Source: Lusitaniella coriacea LEGE 07157
GTDB taxonomy: Bacteria > Cyanobacteriota > Cyanobacteriia > Cyanobacteriales > Spirulinaceae
Direction: 5' to 3'
NCBI RefSeq assembly: GCF_015207425.1
Contig: NZ_JADEWZ010000022.1
Location: 1 to 64,000 of the forward strand
DNA length: 64,000 nt
Shown here: positions 1 through 7,684 of the stretch, one piece after another
Layout: every line of letters begins with the position of its first letter
How positions within the stretch are numbered: position 1 is the stretch's first letter
Translations under genes and position numbers: made by a program
The notes under the pieces: generated by a model
Database searches by the model: none
What the model saw: only the letters and a program-made list of their open reading frames with translations
What the model was told of the DNA's origin: nothing

Positions 1-81
1 CTTGAGAGTTTGTCGTAATAAGTTAACCTGATTCATAGGGTTTAAGGAATTGTGTGATAACTTTCCATCAAACCCTTAAAG

Positions 82-114
82 GGTGAGGAGTTGCAACCCC
101 TCACCTTATTTTTT
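82..114 (+). terminator. Rho-independent terminator, plus strand
   Basis: A hairpin at 82-105 (GGTGAGG paired with CCTCACC, then an inner GTT/AAC stem) is followed directly by a T-rich run at 106-114. This is a standard intrinsic terminator for a plus-strand transcript that begins before the window. No plus-strand gene is visible upstream inside the window. Confidence 0.6.
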
Positions 115-120
115 GTCCTG

Positions 121-307
121 TACAGAGAATTTTGCCTTACTTAGAGCAAGCCGTTAAGCGCCTGAAATGTTTATAGAGACAGAGCCTCTATAAAAGTTGA
201 AGGGAGACTTTCAACTGAGAGCTAGAGCCAAGTTTTATCTTAAAACCTATCTGAGTTTAGGATAGACCGATAGTATCTGCGGGTAATAGTCCGTGGCTGC
301 GACCTGT
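121..307. other. Non-coding stretch with consecutive hairpins
   Basis: No gene is seen between the terminator and repA. The stretch contains successive short inverted repeats: 171-178 with 186-193 (8 bp), 195-201 with 210-216 (7 bp) and 247-251 with 261-265 (5 bp). It lies just past the 3' end of the repA operon, so it could be a structured RNA, part of a replication origin or simply a 3' region. I do not recognise a known RNA family. Confidence 0.3.
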
Positions 308-1369
308 CTAGCGATTGGAAGAATAAAGGGGATTCCTCTCAGCTACTTTTTTACACCATGCTAAGAACGCAACATCTGGGTTTTGGAGCTTGAGACTGTT
401 CTTTGCTGTGGCTTTTCGCCAATCGTCTTCTAAAGCGTAGATATCATACCCAGGCGCTATTTGTTTTGCCTTCTCATAGGTTGTTGTTTTCAGTGAGAGA
501 AAATTGACTAATCGAGAAGGGGGAACTTCTACTTCGGTCACGACATTTTCTTTCACAAACACTCTTTGAGCATGAAGGAAGTACTCTTTATTTTTAGAGA
601 AAAAGTTTAACTTATAGTCAAGAAGTTGCTGTTTACTCGCAATTTTTCGGATATATCCAACAAAATCAGAATAGCGTTGAAGACTGCCAGAACGTTCGTG
701 AAGAGTTCTCAGTTTCCAAGTCCATCCTGATTTATTATTACCCGCTTGCTTGCGAACAAAACGGTACAGCCAGCGTTCGAGACCTCCTGTCAGCAAAAAA
801 TAGTCTTTGTGAATGGAAAGAATCAGTTTTCGTTCGCAAACTGCCTCAAAGAGCCATTCAGGAAGAATAACAACTACATTTTGAAGATACCCATCTGTAT
901 CTCGGTCAATCTCTACATATTCAATCCAATTGAACATAACTGTTTTCCCTTCAGGCGCTCTAATTGTTGTCGTAACAGTTGTGTTTTTGAGTCGAGCAAT
1001 ACTTTTCTCTAGCCTTCCATACTGAGCGCCTCCCACTTCTCGACGTGCTTCTTTGAGAAAAGCTCGTCGGCTGAAGCGTACTTTTCTGGAGATGGGTTCG
1101 CCGAAATCGAGTGCTTGGCGTATTTGGGAGAGAAGCCACATAATAAGATCCCAATCCCAGATGTTAGCAATTCCATAGGGTTCACCTCCACTAACGATGA
1201 CTTTTACTCCGTTGCTCGTGTAATTTATCGGTGTAAAACGGGGCTTTTTGGACAGACTGAGGAAAGGCACTTCCATCGTTTCTTGCGTGTCGCGAGTCAC
1301 GATATCAGTAAAAATGGCAGAGAACAGCTTGAGCTGTGCGTCGCTGGATGAAGGCTTCTTCTTGCCCAT
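308..1369 (-). CDS. repA: Replication initiator protein A (RPA family)
   Basis: This 353-residue protein carries the hallmarks of the plasmid replication initiator family RPA. An N-terminal stretch reads LFSAIFTDIVTRDTQETME, then PFLSLSKKPR, then a segment around residues 65-85 with YGIANIWDWDLIMWLLSQI. A later segment has the pattern YGRLEKSIARLKNTTVTTTI. The first two motifs match the family consensus closely. Such proteins bind the plasmid origin and start replication; that role is inferred from family membership. The gene is last in a parA-parB-repA operon on the minus strand and starts 21 bases after parB, an order like that of repABC-type replicons. A second, unrelated replication protein lies at 4297-7278, so this initiator may be only one of two on the replicon. 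Confidence 0.85.
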   Translation of the reverse strand: MGKKKPSSSDAQLKLFSAIFTDIVTRDTQETMEVPFLSLSKKPRFTPINYTSNGVKVIVSGGEPYGIANIWDWDLIMWLLSQIRQALDFGEPISRKVRFSRRAFLKEARREVGGAQYGRLEKSIARLKNTTVTTTIRAPEGKTVMFNWIEYVEIDRDTDGYLQNVVVILPEWLFEAVCERKLILSIHKDYFLLTGGLERWLYRFVRKQAGNNKSGWTWKLRTLHERSGSLQRYSDFVGYIRKIASKQQLLDYKLNFFSKNKEYFLHAQRVFVKENVVTEVEVPPSRLVNFLSLKTTTYEKAKQIAPGYDIYALEDDWRKATAKNSLKLQNPDVAFLAWCKKVAERNPLYSSNR

Positions 1370-1390
1370 TATTCACTCATACAGATGTTA

Positions 1391-2326
1391 TTACTCTTTT
1401 TCCAGCAAAGACTCTAAGTGAGTCAGCGCTTTTTCAATCTCTTTCCATTTTTTTGGGTTCTCCCACGCTTTGACTTTTTGAGCTTGGCGAAAGGCGCGAT
1501 CCAACCTTTTCTTCCAACCTTGCTGTCTGTTTTCCACCTCTGAGGAGCTTGAATTGCACTCCTTCACCCGTTTTCTAATCTCTTGCAGCGACAGTTTTTT
1601 GCTAATTGCCTCTTTCAAAAGAGCCTTTCTGCCCTTCTCTTCTTTCATTCGAGAGATCGCCTGGGCTTTGGTGTAAGCGATTTTACCTTCTCTTAGAGCC
1701 TGAAGCAGTTCCTCTGGCAAGTTGAGGAGAGGCAGCCGATTGGTAGCAAAAGACTGCCAAGATATTCCCAATCCCTGGAAAACCTTCTCGACCTGACTTA
1801 ATTCTTTGGTCATAACGTTATGACCAGAAGAGAGAGTACTCTTCTTTGAGTCGCTCTCGACTGAGCTAACGCTATGCCTGAGCCGATAGAGAAGGGGGGA
1901 TACCTCCTGAACCTCAACGTTGAGTTCGATTGCCAAGATGTGCAGAATCCCTTCGACCTCTTCAATGGGATTGAGGTCTTCGCGCTGAAGATTTTCGATG
2001 ACAGCAACTTGTAATGCTTCTTTGTCGTTGAAGTGGCGTACAACAACGGGAACCTCGCCAAAACCTGCCGCTTTAGCGGCTCGATAGCGACGTTCTCCAG
2101 CGACCAGTTCATATCCGCTGGAAGTCCGAGGATGAGGACGAACCAGTAAAGGTTCTAAAATACCGTGTTCTTTAACCGATTGAGTAAGCTGCTCTAGCTT
2201 TTCCGGGTCAAAGTATCGTCGTGGTTGTTGTTCGGGCAGCTCAATTAGTTCTAAGGGAATCAGCGCTCCCGGCTCCGTATCAGCACGAAAGGTAAATTCA
2301 ACAAGAGACCTTCTACTCTTACTCAT
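1391..2326 (-). CDS. parB: ParB-family partition protein
   Basis: The 311-residue protein has a ParB/Noc N-terminal domain at about residues 20-120. It includes EQQPRRYFDPEKLEQLTQSV, the CTP-binding GERRYRAAKAAG motif and AVIENLQREDLNPIEEVEG. A helix-turn-helix region follows around residues 190-250 (KIAYTKAQAISRMKEEKGRK) and the C terminus is basic and charged. Such proteins load on parS and work with ParA to segregate the plasmid. The start codon overlaps the end of parA by 8 bases, so the pair is translationally coupled. A perfect 20-bp palindrome, the likely parS core, lies inside this reading frame at 1807-1826, where it encodes part of a linker that reads SSGHNVMTKELS. Confidence 0.93.
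   Translation of the reverse strand: MSKSRRSLVEFTFRADTEPGALIPLELIELPEQQPRRYFDPEKLEQLTQSVKEHGILEPLLVRPHPRTSSGYELVAGERRYRAAKAAGFGEVPVVVRHFNDKEALQVAVIENLQREDLNPIEEVEGILHILAIELNVEVQEVSPLLYRLRHSVSSVESDSKKSTLSSGHNVMTKELSQVEKVFQGLGISWQSFATNRLPLLNLPEELLQALREGKIAYTKAQAISRMKEEKGRKALLKEAISKKLSLQEIRKRVKECNSSSSEVENRQQGWKKRLDRAFRQAQKVKAWENPKKWKEIEKALTHLESLLEKE
1807..1826. promoter_or_regulatory. Candidate parS site inside parB
   Basis: The sequence TGGTCATAACGTTATGACCA is a perfect 20-bp palindrome. Its 18-bp core GGTCATAACGTTATGACC occurs again, unchanged, upstream of parA at 3029-3046. Two identical perfect palindromes within a parAB locus are best explained as centromere-like ParB sites. The assignment is inferred from position and symmetry. 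Confidence 0.7.
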
Positions 2327-2975
2327 GAGCCAACTCTATAACTTCTTGAAAAAGTGCATCAAAATCCTCGCTGGCAGCTTGCGCCGCTGTCCCCGCCATA
2401 TCCCAGACCGTCGTTCCTTGTCCTGGGGCATCGCAGATGACTTGCCGATTGTAAATAACGCTTTGGAGAGAAGGAAAACCAAAATGTTTGAGCATCTCGA
2501 TCGAGTCGCGCAGCAGAAGAGTTCCCTTGACCGCTTGGTTGAGAAACAGAGCGGATTTAGGTTTGCCAGAGCGGATTTTCTGGGATTGCCGAATCATACG
2601 AATAATTCGGCTACTGCTGTGAGTATCTAAAGCCGAGGGCTTGCAGGGAACTAAAGCGACATCGACTCCGTAGAGGATTGCTTTTGTCACTTCACTCATT
2701 CCTCCCGGTCCATCAACAATGACTGCATCATACTTTTCTGGCAGTATTAACAGTACGTCTAAAAGGTCTTCGGGGTCATTAACAATTTTACAGGGAATTC
2801 CTAAGTCTTTGAGCCAATTCGAGCTGCTTTGCTGTGCATCCGCATCAATGACGATGGCCGATCCCTTTTGGCTGCACCAATAGGCAAAGTGAGCTGCCAG
2901 TGTCGTCTTCCCCACTCCCCCTTTTTGGTTGACAAAGCCGATAATAATGGATTTCGTACTTTCTAAAGAGGTCAT
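2319..2975 (-). CDS. parA: ParA-family partition ATPase
   Basis: This protein of 218 residues has the deviant Walker A motif KGGVGKTT at about residues 18-25, a Walker A' aspartate region (VIDADAQQSS) and a Walker B-like segment (DAVIVDGPGG). It lacks the N-terminal helix-turn-helix of large plasmid ParAs, so it is a short (type Ib-like) ParA. I chose the ATG at 2975 because AAGGAAG sits just before it. The frame extends to a TTG at 3014 but that start has no ribosome binding site and runs towards the palindrome at 3027-3048. The ATPase forms nucleoid-bound gradients that move ParB-parS complexes (family knowledge). First gene of the parA-parB-repA operon. Confidence 0.92.
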   Translation of the reverse strand: MTSLESTKSIIIGFVNQKGGVGKTTLAAHFAYWCSQKGSAIVIDADAQQSSSNWLKDLGIPCKIVNDPEDLLDVLLILPEKYDAVIVDGPGGMSEVTKAILYGVDVALVPCKPSALDTHSSSRIIRMIRQSQKIRSGKPKSALFLNQAVKGTLLLRDSIEMLKHFGFPSLQSVIYNRQVICDAPGQGTTVWDMAGTAAQAASEDFDALFQEVIELAHE

Positions 2976-3026
2976 TTTCTTCCTTTGTGCGAGTGGTAAG
3001 GTGTGATGCGACAACGCTTTTCAAGT

Positions 3027-3048
3027 TTGGTCATAACGTTATGACCAA
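3027..3048. promoter_or_regulatory. Candidate parS site / par operator upstream of parA
   Basis: A perfect 22-bp palindrome whose 18-bp core, GGTCATAACGTTATGACC, is identical to the one inside parB. It lies 52 bases upstream of the chosen parA start, between parA and a DUF1016 gene transcribed the same way. The position fits both a partition site and an operator for autoregulation of the par operon. Confidence 0.7.
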
Positions 3049-3084
3049 GGAGAAAAGATTTCAAGTCGCCTTTAGTCAGATTTA

Positions 3085-4143
3085 CTATTCTTCAGTTGGC
3101 TGGCTTTCAATTTCTGCAACGACGGTATTGAGTTCCATCTCCAACTGCTCAACAGTGGGTAAACTTCCCTGAAGCTGTTCTGGTAGTTCATCGCCTAAAT
3201 GATACGTCGATACGCCGATCGGTTGACTCATTCCTTTGAGGGCATACTCCACAACCGTTTTTTTCTTCGACTGGCACAAAACGATTCCAATCGTAGGTTT
3301 ATCGTCAGGATGCCTTAAGAGGTCGTCCACCACATTGACGTAGAAGTTGATTTGACCGGAGTATTCCGGTTTAAACCCTGTCATTTTCAGCTCAATCACC
3401 ACAAAACAGCGTAATTTCAGGTGATAAAAGAGTAAATCGACGAAAAATTCATCTCCTTCCACCTCTAGGCGATACTGATTTCCCACGAAAGAGAACCCCA
3501 CACCTAACTCCAGGAGGAAGTCGCGCATATGCTTCATCAGCGCCTGCTCTAACTCCCGTTCGCGGACTTCCTCGCGAAAACCCAAAAATTCGAGATTATA
3601 GGGGCTTTTCAGAACTTGATGGGCTAAATCTGACTCGGCTTGCGGTAACGTTCGCTCGAAATTCGTTACGGCACTGCCCTGACGCTGGTAGAGGTTCGTT
3701 TCAATCTGCATTACCAGAATGTCACGACTCCAACCATTTTCCAGGGCTTGTCTTGCATACCAAAGCCGTTGTTCTGGAGATTTCAGCTTTTCGAGCAAGG
3801 CGATATTGTGTCGCCACGGTAATTGTCCAACGCTGCGTTGGATAATTTGTTCGTCGGGATACGCTTCAGCAAAAGCTCTCATATACAGCAGGCTCGTCCG
3901 CGAAAAACCCTTCATATCAGGAAAGGCTTTCTTCAAGTCTTTTGACAGTTTTTGAATAACTTTGGCTCCCCAACCTTGCTGCTTTTGTCGAGCGAGAATA
4001 TCTTTCCCAATTTGCCAATAGAGCAGAGTGAGTTCCTTGTTGACCGCCAGAGCTGCACGAACTTGAGCGCTACGAATGCGCTCTTTCAGGTCACTCAAGA
4101 AAGTATCGTAATCATCAGGAAGGGAAAATAACGTTTTGGACAC
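3085..4143 (-). CDS. YhcG/DUF1016 family PD-(D/E)XK nuclease
   Basis: At 352 residues this is a full-length YhcG-type protein. The N-terminal domain (about 10-150) has the family pattern AALAVNKELTLLYWQIGKDI, then a FSRTSLLYMRAFAEAYPD helix region and LPWRHNIALLEKL. The C-terminal nuclease core (about 215-330) shows FFVDLLFYHLKLRCFVVIEL with the catalytic-type D...E-x-K arrangement (D in VDLLF, ELK). Members are predicted DNA nucleases with unclear biological roles; some are placed near defence or mobile genes. The start is a GTG with a weak ribosome binding site. It is the first of three intact paralogues in this window (others at 7685-8800 and 49773-50786), and a relic lies at 50818-51040. 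The repeated acquisition suggests a mobile or plasmid-linked role. Confidence 0.88.
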   Translation of the reverse strand: MSKTLFSLPDDYDTFLSDLKERIRSAQVRAALAVNKELTLLYWQIGKDILARQKQQGWGAKVIQKLSKDLKKAFPDMKGFSRTSLLYMRAFAEAYPDEQIIQRSVGQLPWRHNIALLEKLKSPEQRLWYARQALENGWSRDILVMQIETNLYQRQGSAVTNFERTLPQAESDLAHQVLKSPYNLEFLGFREEVRERELEQALMKHMRDFLLELGVGFSFVGNQYRLEVEGDEFFVDLLFYHLKLRCFVVIELKMTGFKPEYSGQINFYVNVVDDLLRHPDDKPTIGIVLCQSKKKTVVEYALKGMSQPIGVSTYHLGDELPEQLQGSLPTVEQLEMELNTVVAEIESQPTEE

Positions 4144-4233
4144 GGCAGGCTCTACAGTCGGGAGGAAACCCTAACTGTACGGCTTTAGAAAAGGCGATGC
4201 AAATCTTTTCAAACTAGGAGATAGCCGAAAACG

Positions 4234-4256
4234 TCTGCCCTCTGCCACCTGCCTTC
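4234..4256. repeat. Degenerate heptamer repeat (CTGCC type)
   Basis: A short run built from CTGCCxx heptamers (CTGCCCT, CTGCCAC, CTGCCTT). It is one copy of the cyanobacterial short tandemly repeated repetitive type found at many intergenic sites in this window. Confidence 0.6.
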
Positions 4257-4296
4257 AAAAGCAAAGCTCTTGTTAGAGGGAAGCCTTTTTAGGTAG

Positions 4297-7278
4297 TTAG
4301 CCCTCAGCAATACTCTCCTTATTATTACTGTGGGTGACTACAATTTCCCTTTGAGAAGCTGCTTGTGCTAACGCCTCATCCCGTTTGAACCACCGCTCAA
4401 AAATCTCCTCTCGCCCGTCTTGTGGCACCGCAGCACCATAGACTCGCTGCTGCTTTCCTCGTCCGCCTCGCTTATAAAGAAACGGCATCTTTAAGCCCAA
4501 CTTCGAGAGGAGCAATTGAGCAATAGCGATTGGCGAATCCTTCTGGTTAATAGTGACCCCTAAGATCGCCTTCACCTGCCACGCAATCCCCTTGATCTGC
4601 TCCCCCCATTGACCTAAGCTGTGGCTGGTAAACGTGGCATCTTCCTTCAAAAATTGCCCGATCTCCAACAGCTCTAAGGCATGAACCTGTGCCGAGAGCG
4701 CCTTGGCGTTAAAATCCGGCTTCCAAATCGCCCCCTCACCCTGTTCGAGTTGAGAGCGCAAAACCTTGACATCTCGCACCTTCAAAAAAAGATTGCCCAC
4801 CGTCAGGTAATAGTGCAACTGAAGGTTTCCATACCAACCTTGCCCGTCGCGCTCGACCACCTCCGGCGTAATCTCAACCGGATAGCGTCGAGCGAGAACC
4901 CCTTTGCGCTCCTCAAGGCGTTCCCCCTCAGTCTTACTGCGCTTCTCCTGTAACAGATCCAAACTGCGGTCGTCGGGATTAGGCGCAGCCGCCACCGTTT
5001 GGCAATACTGCTGGTAGTTTTCATCCTTAGTCATCTTTAGCTCCTCCTCAATTTCTTGTTGCTCCTCTTCTCTGCGCTCTTTGGCCGAGACAATCCGGTG
5101 TCCTTCCCCCTGGAGCGCATCCACAATGGTCTGACGATAGCAACTCATGGAGTGGTTAATTGCCACTGCTCGCTTTGCCCAGGTCTTGAGGGTGTCCGGT
5201 TGAAAGCCGAGGTCGATGTCCTCAAACTCCGACTCTCTGAGCAACGCAATATTGGCTCGACATAGCTTGTGCTGGCTCTTGAGTAGTGACTGAATTGAGG
5301 TGCTGCCATTACCAATGCGACTGCCGTTAAAGCCCTGCTCCCTCGCCCAGAGATGCCGGGGAATCGGCTCTCGAACTCGTGCCAGTGCCTGCCTGACTGA
5401 ATCGGCAGTCTGCACCCCCTGAGCAATGCCCCACACGCCGGTGAAATGACCTTGAATATCAATGCTAACTCCCGTTTCAATAGAAGGAGATGCCAGAACA
5501 ATGTCGTAGTGGGGGAGAATCTCATTGAGCTTGTCGATACAACCACACGCTGGATGACTCGGATCGCTCACGGTTTCGCTATCAATGCGGAGAATTTTCT
5601 TGTTGGGAAAAATCTTCTTGAGATAGCACTCAAGATTATAGGTTCCCCAGTTACTCTTCATCTTCTGAGCGCTACAACAAACAAGAGGAACGCCGCCATT
5701 GTGAAGATCGTTGACCAGTGCAGCGACTAGCGATCGCGGTTTGTTAGTCTCATAGGTATAAACATCCCATCCTTCCTCCGGTTTCCAGTCGTTGACAATG
5801 ACGTAGGGCTTCAGGGGAAAACCCGCCAGGGAGCGCACAAAATCAAGGGCAATATCGGATAAGTCAGCATCCGATAAAAAAACCTGACCTTCTTCACTAC
5901 TGAGGACGTTCTGAATCAAGGCTTCAAGGCTGCGCAGAATCGCAACTCGCTCCTTTTGGCAAGTAGAAGAATTGAGCAGATGCCAAAAAACCTGCTCTGC
6001 TTCATCAATAATCACCACCGCATCGTGCCACTCTTCAGGGTCAAACCGCGCTTGGGAGTGGGGGTGTAGCGAATCAACGCACAGCCCATATCCGAGTACC
6101 CCTTGGGTTTGAGAACTTCGCATCGCCGTCACATAATCAATACCAAATCGCTGGCACAACGCCTCTCCCAACTGAACGCGGTGGGTGAGAACCAGCACCT
6201 TTTGTCCGTTGCGAATTGCCTCTTGAGCCTGTTGGCAGAGCCACTCGGTTTTCCCCGTTCCCTTGGGAGACTTAAGAGCAATCAGCCGCGCTGAAGGGGG
6301 GAGGGGAGTATCCAGGTATCGTTGGTTGAGTTTGACATCGGGACGATAAGAGAGCCGCGCATACTGCTGTGCTTGCCAGCTCTCAAAGCGCAGGGCATTG
6401 CGCACGATCTGCTCCAGCACGTTCCGACCAAACGTTGCTACCACATCATCAATACCCTTTGCTGGAAGCTCCCAACGGGTAACGCGAAGAGCGCAGCCTT
6501 GATTTGCCAGCAACTTGCCCGTCTTGGTAATGGCTTTATTAACATTCTCAATCGTCTTGGGCTTCTCATCTTGGTCAAAGCAGAAATAAAACTTACGTTC
6601 TCCCTTCGCTAAAACATCCACCTGGGGGATAAGCCTTGGCAAGCCAACAACCTGACCGCCATCATCCCGGCGCTGCCGATAGCCGTTAAAAACCCCCGGA
6701 AGAGCAATAGCAGCAAACCCAGCACTCAGTAACGCCCCTGCCTTCTTTGCCCCCTCAGTGATAAGGATAGGGATTTCGGGGTTTCTTATAATCCATTCCC
6801 AGAAACTTACAGGCTGCTTTCGATCTTGCAGTCGCAGGGCGAGGGGAGACAGATACCGCTTTACGCCGTACCGCAGTGCGATCTTGTCCCAGATCGTTTG
6901 GGGAACGCGCAGGGCAAACAGTTCGGTGTCGGCTTGAGGAGGATGTTCGTATTTGATGACTTTTCCTTTGCCGCCGCGCCGGGGAAAATCGGGCTTAAAA
7001 CAGCCCCATTCAGCCTCCTCAAACGTCAGTAGGTCAACGCCGCTGCACCACCAACCCCCTTTCTCAACGTGCCTGTACTTTTTGAGCCACTTGTCGCGGA
7101 TGCGTCCGTCATTACGGCGTTCGGAGTGGGGGAGGGCGTAGATTAAAGACTCAATGGCAGCAAAACCATCAAGGGAGCGAACGTTTAGTTCGATCAGTTT
7201 TGGGTCAACGCCACTGTCGAGCCATTCTTGGCGATGGCGTGCTGATAACGAACTATTCTCTTTGTGCTGGTAATACAC
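4297..7278 (-). CDS. CyRepA1-type plasmid replication protein (primase-helicase-like)
   Basis: The 993-residue protein has an N-terminal primase-like region of the DUF3854 type. Residues about 160-300 include IPILITEGAKKAGALLSAGF, then ALPGVFNGYR and a TOPRIM-like FYFCFDQDEKP. A superfamily 2-like helicase module follows, with Walker A SPKGTGKTEW (about residues 344-353), LTHRVQLGEAL, Walker B VVIIDEAEQ and a helicase motif region VLASPSIETGVSIDIQGHF. This arrangement is the signature of cyanobacterial plasmid replication proteins of the CyRepA1 family, which act at the plasmid origin to unwind or prime DNA (inferred). The GTG start has AGAGGA eight bases upstream. It is the second replication protein of the window. 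The upstream region holds a convergent small-RNA candidate that may control its expression. Confidence 0.88.
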   Translation of the reverse strand: MYYQHKENSSLSARHRQEWLDSGVDPKLIELNVRSLDGFAAIESLIYALPHSERRNDGRIRDKWLKKYRHVEKGGWWCSGVDLLTFEEAEWGCFKPDFPRRGGKGKVIKYEHPPQADTELFALRVPQTIWDKIALRYGVKRYLSPLALRLQDRKQPVSFWEWIIRNPEIPILITEGAKKAGALLSAGFAAIALPGVFNGYRQRRDDGGQVVGLPRLIPQVDVLAKGERKFYFCFDQDEKPKTIENVNKAITKTGKLLANQGCALRVTRWELPAKGIDDVVATFGRNVLEQIVRNALRFESWQAQQYARLSYRPDVKLNQRYLDTPLPPSARLIALKSPKGTGKTEWLCQQAQEAIRNGQKVLVLTHRVQLGEALCQRFGIDYVTAMRSSQTQGVLGYGLCVDSLHPHSQARFDPEEWHDAVVIIDEAEQVFWHLLNSSTCQKERVAILRSLEALIQNVLSSEEGQVFLSDADLSDIALDFVRSLAGFPLKPYVIVNDWKPEEGWDVYTYETNKPRSLVAALVNDLHNGGVPLVCCSAQKMKSNWGTYNLECYLKKIFPNKKILRIDSETVSDPSHPACGCIDKLNEILPHYDIVLASPSIETGVSIDIQGHFTGVWGIAQGVQTADSVRQALARVREPIPRHLWAREQGFNGSRIGNGSTSIQSLLKSQHKLCRANIALLRESEFEDIDLGFQPDTLKTWAKRAVAINHSMSCYRQTIVDALQGEGHRIVSAKERREEEQQEIEEELKMTKDENYQQYCQTVAAAPNPDDRSLDLLQEKRSKTEGERLEERKGVLARRYPVEITPEVVERDGQGWYGNLQLHYYLTVGNLFLKVRDVKVLRSQLEQGEGAIWKPDFNAKALSAQVHALELLEIGQFLKEDATFTSHSLGQWGEQIKGIAWQVKAILGVTINQKDSPIAIAQLLLSKLGLKMPFLYKRGGRGKQQRVYGAAVPQDGREEIFERWFKRDEALAQAASQREIVVTHSNNKESIAEG

Positions 7279-7339
7279 CTGATATGTCCTCTCGTACTGT
7301 ATGGGGAATCAGTAGGAAACGAGAGAGTGACACTCAGGC

Positions 7340-7368
7340 TTGAGAAATGGAGATGTCCGCGTTAAAAT
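7340..7368 (+). promoter_or_regulatory. Sigma-70-type promoter, plus strand
   Basis: TTGAGA at 7340-7345 and TAAAAT at 7363-7368 are separated by exactly 17 bases. It points away from the CyRepA1 gene and towards the terminator at 7521-7554, so it would produce an RNA of roughly 180 nucleotides. Confidence 0.5.
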
Positions 7369-7374
7369 ACAAAA

Positions 7375-7554
7375 ACAAGTCGGACAATCAAATCCGATAT
7401 CTATTAGCACATGATGTAACAGAAGTTTTCTGAGGACCCTTGTTCGTCATGTTGGTGCGGTGTTTCTACCCGTTCCTTTTATTCGGTTAAAAAATAACGA
7501 TGGCCAAAATCGCCAGAGAGCAGCTTAGAAACTCGAACTTCTAAGCTGTTTTTT
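7375..7554 (+). ncRNA. Candidate countertranscribed RNA upstream of CyRepA1
   Basis: A good plus-strand promoter (7340-7368) and a good plus-strand terminator (7521-7554) bracket about 180 bases with no convincing ORF. The RNA would be antisense to any CyRepA1 leader that starts upstream, the usual layout of plasmid copy-control RNAs. A weaker minus-strand promoter-like pair (TTGATT, 16 bases, TATTTT) lies near 7366-7393. Function is inferred from layout only. Confidence 0.4.
7521..7554 (+). terminator. Rho-independent terminator
   Basis: A perfect 10-bp stem (CAGCTTAGAA at 7521-7530 with its complement at 7539-7548, 8-base loop) is followed by six T residues at 7549-7554. It terminates plus-strand transcription and would end the candidate antisense RNA. 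Confidence 0.75.
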
Positions 7555-7684
7555 GGTGGTTCTACCTCCTGTTATCGACGATACGTTACAAAATCTTATC
7601 CGCAATTCTACCCCTCCCTGCCGGATCGTTTGGAAAGATCCCCCGGAGTGGGTAACGAAAGTTTACAGGCAACACGACTTTTCA

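Noticed and set aside
121-307. Group II intron or known riboswitch
   Set aside because: No domain V-like or other family consensus was visible; only generic hairpins.
2976-3014. N-terminal extension of ParA to a TTG at 3014
   Set aside because: The ATG at 2975 has a strong ribosome binding site and gives the usual ParA N terminus.
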